In this document: piece by piece, positions 1-10,190 of the stretch
Layout of the letters: each line of letters starts with the position of its first letter
Position numbering within the stretch: the stretch's first letter is position 1
Assembly: GCA_035048485.1 (NCBI GenBank)
Contig: CM068590.1
Span: forward strand, 7,136,329-7,200,328
From: Pteria penguin
Taxonomy: Eukaryota; Mollusca; Bivalvia; Pterioida; Pteriidae
Length of the DNA: 64,000 bases
Direction of reading: 5' to 3'
Translations under genes and position numbers: made by a program
The notes under the pieces: generated by a model
Seen by the model: the letters and a program-made list of their open reading frames with translations, nothing else
What the model was told of the DNA's origin: nothing
Database searches by the model: none

Positions 1-198
1 TTAGGGTCCCTGTTGTATACAGTTGAAACTAGAAAAGGATACAAAAAGGACAAAAGTGTATTTACCAAATTCTATCAAGAAATAACTGAAAAAATTACAG
101 CACATCCAACCATCAATATTTCAAAGTCAAAAGAGTGTCCTGACCATTTTTCTTACTAGCATGATTAAATTCACTTCAGATGTCTCAACTTTCCTGAA

Positions 199-279
199 TT
201 TCGTAATATAAAAGGTATGATCAGATTTCGTCATATAAAAGGTATGATCAGATTACGTAATATAAAAGGTATGATCAGA
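199..279. repeat. 27-bp tandem repeat, three copies
   Basis: Three consecutive copies of a 27-bp unit share the core ATATAAAAGGTATGATCAGA and differ at one or two bases near their starts. The array is too short to be a satellite and is probably a local slippage product. Confidence 0.8.
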
Positions 280-640
280 TTTTGATGGATGATTTAACAA
301 TAATACATTGTACAATAAATGTATGTACATGTAACATACCATAAGTGATCATAGTAAATATATTTTTTAATCAAAAATCTTGATTAAGTTATAATAATAC
401 CAGTAGAACATGTTATATATTCAAAACTCATATTGTATAATAAAGCATGTGTATAACACATATTTACAACTAGTAAATCCTCAATTTGTGACTATTCAAT
501 TTTTCTTTTTCTTTATTATTTTTTTTTTTGCATTGTAATGCATTTTCCATTGTAAGACTTGAGAGCAGTATGATTTTCAAGTTCCAATACAGACTTCACC
601 AGTTTGATAACTCTGAACTTAAAGACCATAACCTTGTTGA

Positions 641-880
641 TTGGGAGGAAGGATTAAGGAAGTGTTTTTCAAGGATGCCATTTTGCCATTAATACAATAC
701 AGACCAGGAGTTTTTGAGAAATTTCACAGAACTCAGTTGGAAAAACACCCAAAATCACAATGGGAATCCAGATTAGAATTTCCTGCGCTTATCAACACCT
801 TGGTGAAATACACTGCATATTATACAATTCTTGAAACTACACCTGGATGTTGCCCACTGTGGCAGGTGGAAAAATTATAA
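641..880 (+). other. Unrecognised 79-codon open frame
   Basis: The frame has a protein-like composition, with mixed charged and aromatic residues, two adjacent Cys and no low-complexity bias, unlike most other open frames here. I do not recognise a domain. A CAG/GTGG sequence near its 3' end at about 865 could be a splice donor, but there is no clear polypyrimidine-AG acceptor upstream. It may be a decayed exon, a transposon fragment or chance. Confidence 0.15.
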
Positions 881-1845
881 AACACCCACAGCCCATGTCA
901 TTAACTGTTGTAAGTGAATCCGTACCTGTAAACCTACTTGACCCCATAAGAGTAACTTTCAATGAAAATTCATTTCACTAAAAATAGTCAGCGTAAAATG
1001 CTGATGAAAATTTATCAAAGGTTTGTGAAATGTGAATTCAAAGTTGATCCCTTAATTATCTGATTTATGGGATCAGTTATATTTACAAATGTTACTGAAA
1101 CAGGCTACTGGACTGTACTGTACATCCAATTTATTCTAATATATTAATTGTACTTTGAAACTTTTATTTTCAGCAATGACACTGTATTTTTCAATTTTTC
1201 ATGACATGGCATCATTTGCTTTCAGATACCTTATATCAATACATCTCTAAGGTATTACACCCTTAAATATTACTGTTCTCTGAATCATATAGAAGTATAA
1301 ATCAAGATTATAGGTGTCTGGTATAATCCTACTATGGTGTTATTACTGACAAAGTCTAAGACTGATCAACTACATCATACACGTGTATTTGGGTGTGTTA
1401 TGTGTACAGGTCAACCACGCCATCAATTTTGACCTAGTACACCTCAGGAAAATGAGATATTTCCTGCAGATGATTAGAGTCAATGGGTGGTCTTCCCTGA
1501 TCAGATAATCATCTTAATTTGAACATAATTAAATGTTGCTGCATAGTGGTTTAAGTTGTGATAGTGGTAAATACCCCTGGGACATGCCACTTTGCATCAT
1601 GGCCATTTTCGACAAATTAAGGATGCATTAATGAGATCCCTGTATCAATGAATATCTACATGTAAGAAAGCATGTGCACCACTGTAAATGAAAATGACAT
1701 CATTTTACATTAGTTAAACAGTAAAATTTTAAAAATTTCCCCAGAGCAGTTGAGGTTATTTCATCAATCTCATTTTACAGTTGTGCCATGTTTTAAGTTT
1801 CAATATAAAGAAACTATTACTCAAAGGAACTGTAATGGTGCATAT

Positions 1846-2591
1846 AAATGCCGAAATTGCCATTATTTGCCGAAATTACCAAATAAGTTGCCGAAATTAC
1901 CTTGTAATGTTACCAAAATTACCACTCATATGGTAGATAATGATGGTATTTACCACAACAAAATAATTTTTTTTATAATATTTTACTTTTAATTTCATTA
2001 TTTTCAAGTAAAATGTTGGATTATTCTTTCATACAATATATTGTATGAATGGTGAATGTATCAATCTTTAATAGTAGCTTGTCTAATAGATAATTGACCT
2101 TTACCTTGAACTTTTTCACTTTTATGTATTTTCTATGTTTATCTTTTATCTACCATGTTTAAATATTGAACTGTTGAAATATGTTTACGGTATATACTGT
2201 TTCCTTTAATAGTGGCTTGTCTAATAAATGTTTGATATATTTATGTTGAATTCATTTTTTATTATTGTTACATATTTTCTGTGTTTATCTTTCATAATAT
2301 TAAATCATGATGAAATAATTGATTTAATATAATGTATAATGTTTCCTTTGTAATAAAATACTGAAATTTTCTATGTTTGTCAGCTTTAAACATCCCAAAT
2401 CCATGAATATAATCAAGAGTTAGTCTTTACATTGAAATAACTACATTGAAAGTATAATATTGTGAAAAAAAAAATTTTTTTTAGGTAAATAACATCATTA
2501 TCTACAATATGAGTGGTAATTTCGGTAACATTAATGGTAATTTCGGTAACTTATTTGGTAATTTCGGCAAATAGTGGTAATTTCAGCATTT
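1846..2591. mobile_element. 746-bp non-autonomous element with long terminal inverted repeats
   Basis: The left end (about 1846-1965) and right end (about 2475-2591) are inverted copies of each other over roughly 110 bp. The arms are built from repeats of a short GGTAATTTCGG-type motif: four or five occurrences per arm, in opposite orientation at the two ends. The match continues inward through CATCATTATCTAC and a T-rich run. The interior is AT-rich and noncoding, with two copies of a GCTTGTCTAATA motif. This is MITE architecture. No clear target duplication was found, so the superfamily is unknown. Confidence 0.7.
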
Positions 2592-2716
2592 GTACAGACC
2601 CGAACTGTAATTCAGTACAAGTTCACCTGGATAAAACTTCTCCTGGGTACAAATTCTCTTGATACCCTATCACTATCTGACAGATCAAGATGCGATTTTG
2701 TGCAAACTGTACCAGG

Positions 2717-2769
2717 TCGAGTATATCTCCAAATCGGGATAATTTATCCCAATTTGGAGATACACTCGA
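2717..2769. repeat. 26-bp near-perfect hairpin
   Basis: Arms starting TCGAG and containing ATCTCCAAAT pair with the reverse complement ending CTCGA, with only two mismatches and almost no loop. The hairpin sits immediately left of the inverted-repeat element at 2776 and may belong to the same mobile sequence. Confidence 0.8.
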
Positions 2770-2775
2770 TCTGTG

Positions 2776-3141
2776 TACTACTACAGTACAGTCCAGGTGG
2801 AACTTTGAATGCTCACTGTCCACAGTGGGCAGTCCACCTGAAATTTCAGTGGGCATTAGGAGTAGACATTTACCTGAGCTATCAAGCTGTCCACTAGTCC
2901 GACAAATCTGACGAAGGGCATTTTTATCATTTGTCGTTATGGCAGGGCATAACGACAAATGATAAAAATGCCCTTCGTCAGATTTGTCGGACTAGTTGTC
3001 CACTTACCTGCATGTTAATTCTAACTGACTCTTACAAGAATATCCACTGTGTGCAGTGAACATTTTTAATGCCCACTCTAAAAATGAACACTGTGACCAG
3101 TGGGCAAATTAAGTTCCACCCAGACTACTGTAGTAGTAGTA
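2776..3141. mobile_element. Inverted-repeat element carrying a nested palindrome
   Basis: The left terminus (TACTACTACAGTA, then CAGGTGGAACTT) is matched in reverse complement at 3111-3141, with an indel. Inside each end are further inverted matches around TGCCCACTG and CACAGTG. The middle is interrupted by the palindrome at 2893-2996. The structure is a decayed foldback or MITE-like element. The inverted ends are visible in the sequence; its family is not identified. Confidence 0.55.
2893..2996. mobile_element. Perfect palindrome: 48-bp arms, 8-bp spacer
   Basis: Bases 2893-2940 and 2949-2996 are exact reverse complements with no mismatch, separated by GGCAGGGC. Both sides are flanked by TGTCC (2888-2892 and 2997-3001), which looks like a 5-bp target duplication. 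The arms begin ACTAGTCCGACAAATCTGAC. An exact match over 48 bp means the palindrome is very young or is kept uniform by conversion. Confidence 0.85.
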
Positions 3142-4347
3142 TAGTCCTATAAACATGACCTCGCTGACAAGCGCGAGGTCATATCGGTGGGGTCTTTACT
3201 CTTTATAGCAAATGTGTTGCAGACGAAAATTCTTGCACAGCACTTTTAAGCTCGGAATGGGTTTAAATGATGTTTAGTTATTTTAATCCTTACCTTATGA
3301 ATGTCACATATTCTGTTAATTCAGGTTTAAACAAGGATAAACATTTTATATCGTCTGTTAAAACAATGTTTTGAATAGAAAATTGAATTTGTAAATTTTT
3401 TTCAAAATTCTAGCAAAACAAATATATGTACTTTCACTTTATAATGCTTAAGTTGTAACTGACAGAAAAGAAATTAAATAGGTAAAAATAAAGTATAAAA
3501 TGACTTGCTAACTGTTTGAAATAATTAATAGATTAATAAATGAGAAAGTAATACAGATAAATCTACAATTTATTCATTTTGTGAAATTCAATCTGTAAAT
3601 TATATGCTCATTTTAGTTCCGAATGCGTTCTCGGGATTTTTCCATATTTGATTTTTCTCAAAATTAAGTGAACATAAAAACATACAATTATTGTACATTT
3701 TGGATTATTTTTCGATATTTCAAGGTAAGTGGCAGTTAGTTTAATGTTTGATCTGTGTAATTCATGTTGCATTTCAGCTGGCAACCTCTTTTTATTTGCA
3801 TACACCCCCACGTTCCTCGCTGAGGAAAGAACTACATGTAATGGCAGGCACTAGGGGCCTACCGGCAAGACTCCGTTCCGAACAGCAAGTAAATAAGAGG
3901 AACGGAGTCTTGCATTGCAGGACTAGTAGTAGTACTACTAGTACTACGGACGGTTTCATTCTTTGTCATCTATTTATGTACCACATATCTACAAGTTTCG
4001 TTTACATACTGGATTTTTCATCAATTTCTCAAGTTTAAACCGCTGTGAATCGACTGCTTTTCGAGGAACAACTACAGATTTTGTGCCCGTTTCCGTGGAT
4101 ATCTCTTCTTTTGACGCCATCGGGAATCCCGGAAATGACTCTACAACCTGTAAATGTCAAATCGATATCGGGAATCCCGGAAATGATCCTACGACGTGTA
4201 AATGTTAAATTGAACGGATCAAAATGGGATAACGATCACGACGCCGTCTAACAGAAACTTAAAATAAGAATATCTCAGAGACGTACAACATAGTTGTATC
4301 TTATAATATCAATAATGTAATTGTAGACGAATATTTCATTTTCAGAC

Positions 4348-4350
<3 letters not shown>
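3142..4350. other. Noncoding stretch with small hairpins
   Basis: No gene was seen. A GACCTCGC/GCGAGGTC hairpin lies at about 3158-3181. A 15-bp perfect hairpin lies at 3865-3879 / 3899-3913 (GCAAGACTCCGTTCC and its complement), followed by a short palindromic ACTAGTAGTAGTACTACTAG run at about 3922-3941. Confidence 0.6.

Positions 4351-4382
<32 letters not shown>
4351..4382. repeat. (AG)n microsatellite
   Basis: About sixteen uninterrupted AG dinucleotides. Confidence 0.95.
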
Positions 4383-4383
<1 letters not shown>

Positions 4384-5054
4384 ACTTTTAGGTTCTAATT
4401 TAGCTCTTTGTAAAATATTGTAATAATTCATGTAAAGCTAAGAAAGATGGAACATCATGATATGATGTATGAATATATGCAAATAATTTAACTGCATGTA
4501 AATCTTTAGTTTATTTTTCGCTACCAGAAATTTCACAAATGACCTGCGCGGATCAAGAGGGATGGATCGGGACGGAGATCTTGACCCACTCCTAGATTCG
4601 CCGAAAACGATTTTTTCATGTTATATTTCAATGTAAAATACACAAATTTACACACAAACACAAGGATGGAACCCCTCCCCATTTTTGGCAAAGAATTGCA
4701 ACTCTGTAACTGAAGAGATATGCATACTGCAAAATTCCTGAACAATGTTACGCATAAGTTTATTTCAACAATTAATTGACAGATTTTAAAAATAATACCA
4801 CACAAGTATTTAATCTCCTCTCTGACTGTCGAAAACAGATAATATAGAGTTTACTTTGATATTCGTATTTCTAAAACTAATACTCCAGAGAATTTATATT
4901 TTTAATGTAGGCCTACTGTTTACATCAGAGACATAGACTGCTCGGCGGATCCAGAGGGTGAATCATGGATCTGGACCAACTCTGAGATTGGCCGAAAATT
5001 ACTTATTTTACACAAAATTTTGATGAACCTCCCTTTGAAAAAAAAACCCCAGTT

Positions 5055-5110
5055 TGCCACGCCTACCGTGACACGGGGCCTCGATTTTCACGGTCTTACC
5101 CGATAAACGG
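5055..5110 (-). mobile_element. Truncated SINE, reverse orientation
   Basis: Read on the minus strand, this segment matches the body of the complete SINE at 6783-7055: the GAGGCCCCGTGTC block and the flanking TGGCAC region, with a few substitutions. The tRNA-like head and the 3' tail are missing or too diverged to place. Confidence 0.6.
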
Positions 5111-5382
5111 GACACCAGTGTGCCAGGGGCTGGAGTCGAAAATCAGATCTCTCTGTACATGCCTGGAGTCGCGGTGTGACAAGCAACTTTTAAATAACGG
5201 GACAATACCATTCGGAACAACCTCGCGCCCGACTGTACTCGTACCTACGTTTTACGCAGGAAAAGGCCGAGAATATCCGAATGGGTACAATATTGCAAGG
5301 GCGGTTACTTTTATAAATACGTTTGATTTATTGACAATTAATTTCAGGTGAAAACAGAACGTCTTTAAGACTTTTCAAAATC

Positions 5383-5414
<32 letters not shown>

Positions 5415-5760
5415 CAGTGGCAGATCCAGGATTTCCAGAAAGGGGGTACACATGTGAAAGTCAAGTAGTCACTGCGCGAGTGTTAAAACACATAATTATA
5501 GTCAAACATGACTACGTGGTTAAACTACAAACGGATCTGAAGATGTAGAAGAAGAAATACCTAGCCAGTCTGTGTGCCAGATGTGGAGATTTACCTATAA
5601 TAATTCTGATCTCAGTCTAATTATACCGGTATTTCTGATCTCAGTCTAATTATAATTCGATAATAATATGTATCTGTGTAGGGTTTGAGTGTTTTCAGCC
5701 TTATCATCTATATTGCCTTGTAAATCTTTGACGGAAAAAGCCCCCCACCCCAACAAACTG
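5415..5760. mobile_element. GGCGGATCC-type dispersed element, copy 1
   Basis: It begins CAGTGGCAGATCCAGGATTT just after a poly-A run (about 5383-5409). It shares an internal block (GTTTTCAGCCTTATCATCTA, then TGTAAATCTTTG) with the copies near 14215 and 14741. The expected closing inverted end is not clear, so this copy is probably truncated or diverged. Confidence 0.5.
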
Positions 5761-6045
5761 TTATTTCCCATAGCCAATCAGTGACTCGGTTAGGCACGTG
5801 GTAGTGACGAAATATGTAACAAACGCTGTTCAAAAACTACCTTGTGGGTCACGCACGCTGTGGATGTTAATTTCATTCCTAGGAATTTATAGCCGATCCA
5901 ATGATTGGCTGAAAATCAGAGTTCAGCAGAATGTGACCCCTTACGGGGGTTCACCAGATCTTTATACGCAATTTAACAAATAGAGAATAATAAATAGAGA
6001 ATAATAAAGATATGGTTTTAATCAGATTGCTTCTCTTCATTGATT

Positions 6046-6430
6046 AGTTCAGGGTTCACACCCTTTTAAAATAGAAAATTATCGTCTATAAATGACTTAA
6101 TAGTACATGGTTCACACCCTTTCGAAATAGAAAATTATTGCCTATAGATTACTTATTAGTACATGGTTCACAGTGGCGGATCTAGGATTTCCGAAAAAAG
6201 GAGGGGGGAGGGCAAATAGGTATAAGCCAAACTTCTCAACCATTTCGGTACAAAATCTGGATTTTTACTAGTAAATGTGTGACCAAAAAGGGGGCACGGG
6301 CCAAGCGCCCCTCTAAATCCGCCACTGGTCCACGCCCTTTAAAAATAGAAAATTGTCGTCAAGAAATGGCTCGACACATGGTTCTCACCCTTTTCACAAT
6401 AGTAGATCATCGCCAATACATGACCTGGTA
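6046..6430. repeat. Degenerate tandem repeat of about 57 bp, split by an insertion
   Basis: Roughly four copies of a unit containing GGTTCACACCCTTT, then AATAGAAAATTATCG, then an ATGACTTA-like stretch recur at about 57-bp spacing. The third copy is interrupted by the element at 6171-6327; its unit resumes at GTCCACGCCCTTT. Confidence 0.7.
6171..6327. mobile_element. GGCGGATCC-type element, intact 157-bp copy
   Basis: The ends are CAGTGGCGGATCTAGGATTT and its inverted counterpart AAATCCGCCACTG. The surrounding tandem repeat shows the pre-insertion site: left flank GGTTCA and right flank GGTCCA look like a duplicated target with one change. The interior is noncoding and contains a G-rich run. 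I interpret it as a MITE-like element; several relatives lie elsewhere in the window. Confidence 0.7.
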
Positions 6431-6782
6431 GACACCAAGTGAAAGTTCTACCCTTAAGTGCATTTATTTTTAAATCAAATTCATCCATAGAATGAAAACT
6501 TAATGAAAATTGTGTGGGTCCAGACCCCCGTCTACCCCTCTGGATTCGCGCATGCAATCATAACTGATTTTGCACTCTTAAGTGAAACGATTGTGTCAAT
6601 GCAAACTGCGGCGTAGAATTTCGAAATGCGTTGTGTTTATGCGTCAGATGTAAGAGTCAATAAGGAAAAGTTTATACTTTTAATAAAAACTTCAAGGCAA
6701 TATACTCGAGGCAATATACATCACTTGTAAATAGCATAAAGCTATAATGTTCATTTAATTTTTAATGAAACTCAGTATAATG

Positions 6783-7055
6783 TGCCTAGTGGTATCGCGT
6801 CGGACTCCTGATCGGGAGACCGGGGTTCGAGTCCCGCTCTGGTCATGCCGGTGTCATGTCTTTCGGATGAGACAGTAAAAACCGAGGCCCCGTGTCGTGG
6901 TATGCATGGCACGTTTAAGATCCCTCACTGCTTCGGGTGGGTCCGTTGCAAAGGTCAAAATTTGTATGCCCCGCATCAGGCAGATGCTGTCACCATATAC
7001 GTGAAATATTCGTGGTGTGACGTTAAACAAAAATCAATCAATCAATCAATCAGTA
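6783..7055 (+). mobile_element. tRNA-derived SINE, near full length
   Basis: A tRNA-like head contains an A-box-like TGCCTAGTGG (6783-6792) and a canonical B box GGTTCGAGTCC (6824-6834). Aligned as a tRNA, the anticodon loop reads CTCCTGA, suggesting a tRNA-Arg(CCT)-like ancestor. The acceptor stem does not pair well, so this is not a functional tRNA gene. A conserved-looking body follows, ending in GGTGTGACGTTAAACAAAAA and a run of CAAT repeats (about 7029-7052). RNA polymerase III transcription is inferred from the boxes. Partial copies lie at 5055-5110, 50922-51047 and 59278-59325. Confidence 0.8.
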
Positions 7056-7890
7056 TAATGTATCGAAATGTCCACGGTTACTCGACAGTTAATTGTAAAT
7101 AGAATTGGTCATTCCTGAATCAAAATGGCCACAGCAAGTGACCACAGTTAATTGTGAGTAGTAATCCATCGGCGGATCCATGGGTGGTGTTTCTTGGGTA
7201 GTTCTTTAGGTAGCATGGTACACCGCTTCCTTACATCCCTCCCCATGTTACTAGAAAATATTCAGCATGTTCTGCTTATTGATCAATCGCCAGGAATCCT
7301 CAGGTTAATAACCATTGTAATATTAATCAGTTTATGAATGTTTCTAAATTCCAGCACCAGCAATATAACCATAACGCATATGATCAAGATGTCTCCCTTT
7401 ATATTACTATTTACAGTTTAATCCAATAAAGGCAAGGGTTGTCGTCTCAACCCGATACCTCAGTTTGTCACATACACATCTCATTATATCACTATTTACA
7501 GTTATAATCCAATAAGGGCAAGGATCGTCATTTCAACCCATACCCCAAGTGTTGTAGCAAGCGGGCTAGGGACGTCGTCTCATCCCATACCCTCAAAATC
7601 TTTTAGGAAGAATCGGATACACGTTTCCCTCAGTGTTCATCCTCTTGATATCGTTTTGATCTGTTATTGGTGCATCATGTGTGACGGTAGGTACCTTGAC
7701 AACACAACTTTTCATCTCTTGCATAGCAATTGCATCGTCTGATTGTATGTCTGACTTTACCCTCCAAAATCGTCTGGCAATCTTACATGCAAACATATTT
7801 TCTTATATCTCTTACTAATAAATACCAGGACAATAATGACAATAGCCAAGGACTTATATATGTAGACATATGTCCTTGCTATAGCTACTT
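7056..7890. other. Noncoding stretch with loose repeats
   Basis: Segments near 7421, 7510 and 7560 share a loose AATCCAATAAGGGCAAGG...TCGTC...CAACCC pattern, suggesting an old tandem array. No gene was recognised; open frames near 7600-8020 show no known domain and overlap the decayed end of the retroelement to the right. Confidence 0.4.
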
Positions 7891-8220
7891 ATGTTATGTC
7901 ATCTATCAACGGAAGTGGGTAAGATGTCGTTTTAGTTATCTGAATGAATTTCCGAAAATCTATAAACATTTTTGTGGTTTTGTCCTAAAAACTAAAACAG
8001 TGGGAAAACTCCAGGGCGATTGAGAACGTGAAATACTTTTTGCACCTAATATTTCATCAATTGCATTAGCAACTGTTTTCCTAGGCGTAAGGGAATTCTA
8101 CATGGTCTAAGTTTTGTCGGTTCATGATAAACTGTGTCAATTGTCATTTTCACAGTTTCCGTTTGTCCTGACTCAGTATCTTTGGCTGCGAATAAATCTT
8201 GATCGTTCATAATTAATAAT

Positions 8221-8577
8221 TTAACTTTTCAACTGTTCGGGTTCAGTATCCAAATCTTTTAGAACTAAAGGTATTTTATTTGTCAAAACTTCATTTACAT
8301 CTTCTGTTTTATCTACAGCGGGCGTTTTCTTTTCATCTAATGTTAGATTAGTCACTTTTCCTATGATACAACCACGTTTTAAATAGATAGTTTTGTTTGT
8401 ATGATTACTTAAAGCAATGGATACTGTTTTATTTGATTTGACTATTGCATTATTAATTTCAAGACCAGGTTCAGAATCCACGTATCCTTTTTCTACTGCA
8501 CTTATAACAACAAATTTTGTGTGATTTAACGTAGTTTTTACACGAGCCGGAACAATGTTCATGGTATTTGTTTTCAC
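8221..8577 (-). pseudogene. Pol spacer between protease and RT (gypsy-like)
   Basis: This 118-codon frame has the layout seen between protease and RT in Ty3/gypsy pol: a VPARVKTTLN start, a GYVDSEPGLEI segment, an SNKTVSIALSNHTNKTIYLK segment, and a GCIIGKV close. It runs towards an IDT...LRPCRIPL motif typical of the RT N-terminus at about 8150-8085. A 1-nt shift separates that motif from the following NAIDEILG stretch. It is a degenerate relic. Confidence 0.5.
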
Positions 8578-9404
8578 TTTTACACCTCTCTGTAATCTTA
8601 CAAGGGCGTTTTATACGTGACAATACATAGGACCTTCCTATCTTTAAATATCCTAAATCGTAATTAAGTCTTACTCCATGAATTGTTAGAAAACCTCTGT
8701 CTAAAATAATGTGTCTTTTCATGTCTGCTCTTACATAAAATGGTTCATTTACTGTAGTCCCTCCTAAGTTAGTTCTAATTCTACATAATCGTCTATTTCT
8801 AATTTTCCTCCATTTACCGACAGGAGACTAATAAATGTAGGGCAGTACTTCGCGTTGGTAAGTTTCTTAAGGTGTTGTGTATGCGACGAAATAGACAAGT
8901 CGGTGATATTTTTTTCTCTTTAATGAAACCTACACAGCAGAAATACATTGCTGGCTTCGTGTGCTATGGAGGGGGAGACCCGGCATTTACGATGATCGAA
9001 ATCAAGTCTAAGTCTGAAATAATTCAATTTCCCGATGTACACTTATACCCAGAGTCCCCATAAGTCAAATCCTACTATTATTACTTTCCAACTCCACGAA
9101 GCCACCTGGTGCAACAAATGTTTATATATCAAGAATAATCGACATATAATACAACTAGTAAGGGTTTACTACAGTCTATCATAATAAGTCTACTGACCAT
9201 GAGATGGTTAAGAGTTCACGTCAAAGTTAAATAATAGTCATTCGATAACACTGACCACTACAGGTACACAGCTTTTACGGTAGATCAATGGGTGGATCAA
9301 TGGGCGGTTATCCTTACGTAACGATGATCAATAGGTAGTGTATCCATAGCTACTTCAGCGCAATGCCTGCTTCCTTACATCAACTTCTTCACCAAATTTG
9401 GCGG

Positions 9405-9560
9405 TTTATTTAAAGATAGATAAATTCGTCTATGTAGCAAACTAACTTCAGCGCCACTATCAACAAAGGCTCTAAATTTCTTTTTACCAATTTTCAAAAG
9501 GAACGGAATTGGACTACCAGCTATATCTGTTTTGCAAGTCGGACAGTTTTCTATCTTATT
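9405..9560 (-). pseudogene. Retropepsin-like protease fragment
   Basis: On the minus strand this encodes a CPTC pair, then IPFLLKIGKKKFRAFVDSGA and EVSLL. The AFVDSGA motif is the catalytic Asp triad region of retroviral-type aspartic proteases, and its position after gag fits. The C-terminal part of the protease is not readable in the same frame. Confidence 0.6.
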
Positions 9561-9702
9561 CTTAGTTTTATTTTTGAATTTTCTTTTATTTTCTTTTCAT
9601 CCCAACGTTTCGTTTATAACTCCCGGCGACGGTCCTGTTTCGACGAAAGCGTACTAGTTTTCCTGATTCATTTCAGAGGGGTTTTTTAAAAACCAACAAT
9701 TT

Positions 9703-10185
9703 CTACGAATGTGACCCTTTTTCCACAATGAAAACATTATAAGTCTGCATGTTTACTACGCTGAGTTTGGGAATGTTGTCCTTCCCGTGTTTTCTGTACA
9801 TCATATTAATCTGTTTTAAACGGCAACGATGTGTATTGTGGTTAGTTCGTTTGCAAATTGCGCAACGCTTTCGAGGCCTATAATAGTCAACTTTCGTTAC
9901 GAACGCGAACCTTACTGATAACTCTGCCTTAATTTGGTTCCAGTTAAACTCTGGGTGACCATCGTATAAACGTTCAATAAAGTCGCTAACGGCATCATTA
10001 CTCGCTCTGTAAGCAATTTCTTTTGTCTCATTTTCTGTTAAACCATCTAATTTAGCACATTTTTCAATGCTTTTAATCCATCTATCAAATTGATCTGGTC
10101 TAGTTCCGTCAAAAGATGGGACATCTAATTTTGCCCCTTGTTTTGTTATAGTTCCATTTAATCTATCAACTTGCCTATCTATCAA
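9703..10185 (-). pseudogene. Gag-like fragment with a CCHC zinc knuckle
   Basis: This is a 160-codon open frame. The N-terminal half (residues about 15-90) has the FDGTRPDQFDRWIKSIEKCA-type pattern seen in retrotransposon capsid regions. A zinc knuckle of form C-x2-C-x4-H-x4-C begins near residue 107 (CAICKRTNHNTHRC). A second possible knuckle near the 3' end (CGKRV-like, in another frame) is broken by a frame change. The normal role would be capsid assembly and RNA packaging; this copy is a relic lying upstream of the protease fragment. Confidence 0.65.
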
Positions 10186-10190
10186 CGTTA

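Larger units (their letters stand above)
1..1845. other. Intergenic AT-rich stretch, no convincing gene
   Basis: No splice-bounded coding exon or known domain could be recognised on either strand. The stretch holds a short tandem repeat at 199-279 and one isolated open frame at 641-880, both listed separately. The rest is AT-rich with no clear structure. Confidence 0.5.
7895..10190 (-). pseudogene. Decayed Ty3/gypsy-like retrotransposon internal region
   Basis: Reading down the minus strand, the order is gag (10185-9703), an aspartic protease (about 9560-9420, with AFVDSGAEVSLL), a pre-RT spacer region (about 8722-8221, with VPARV and an IGKVTNL-like end), and the start of a reverse transcriptase (about 8150-7895, with traces of SPW, DFRK and SYPLPLID). 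Frameshifts and stops separate these blocks, and the RT catalytic core, RNase H and integrase are not recognisable. No flanking LTRs were found. The gag-PR-RT order and the DSGA motif fit Ty3/gypsy elements, and the copy is clearly non-autonomous. Confidence 0.65.

Noticed and set aside
6783..6845. Genuine tRNA-Arg gene
   Set aside because: The acceptor stem does not pair and the sequence runs directly into a SINE body and tail.
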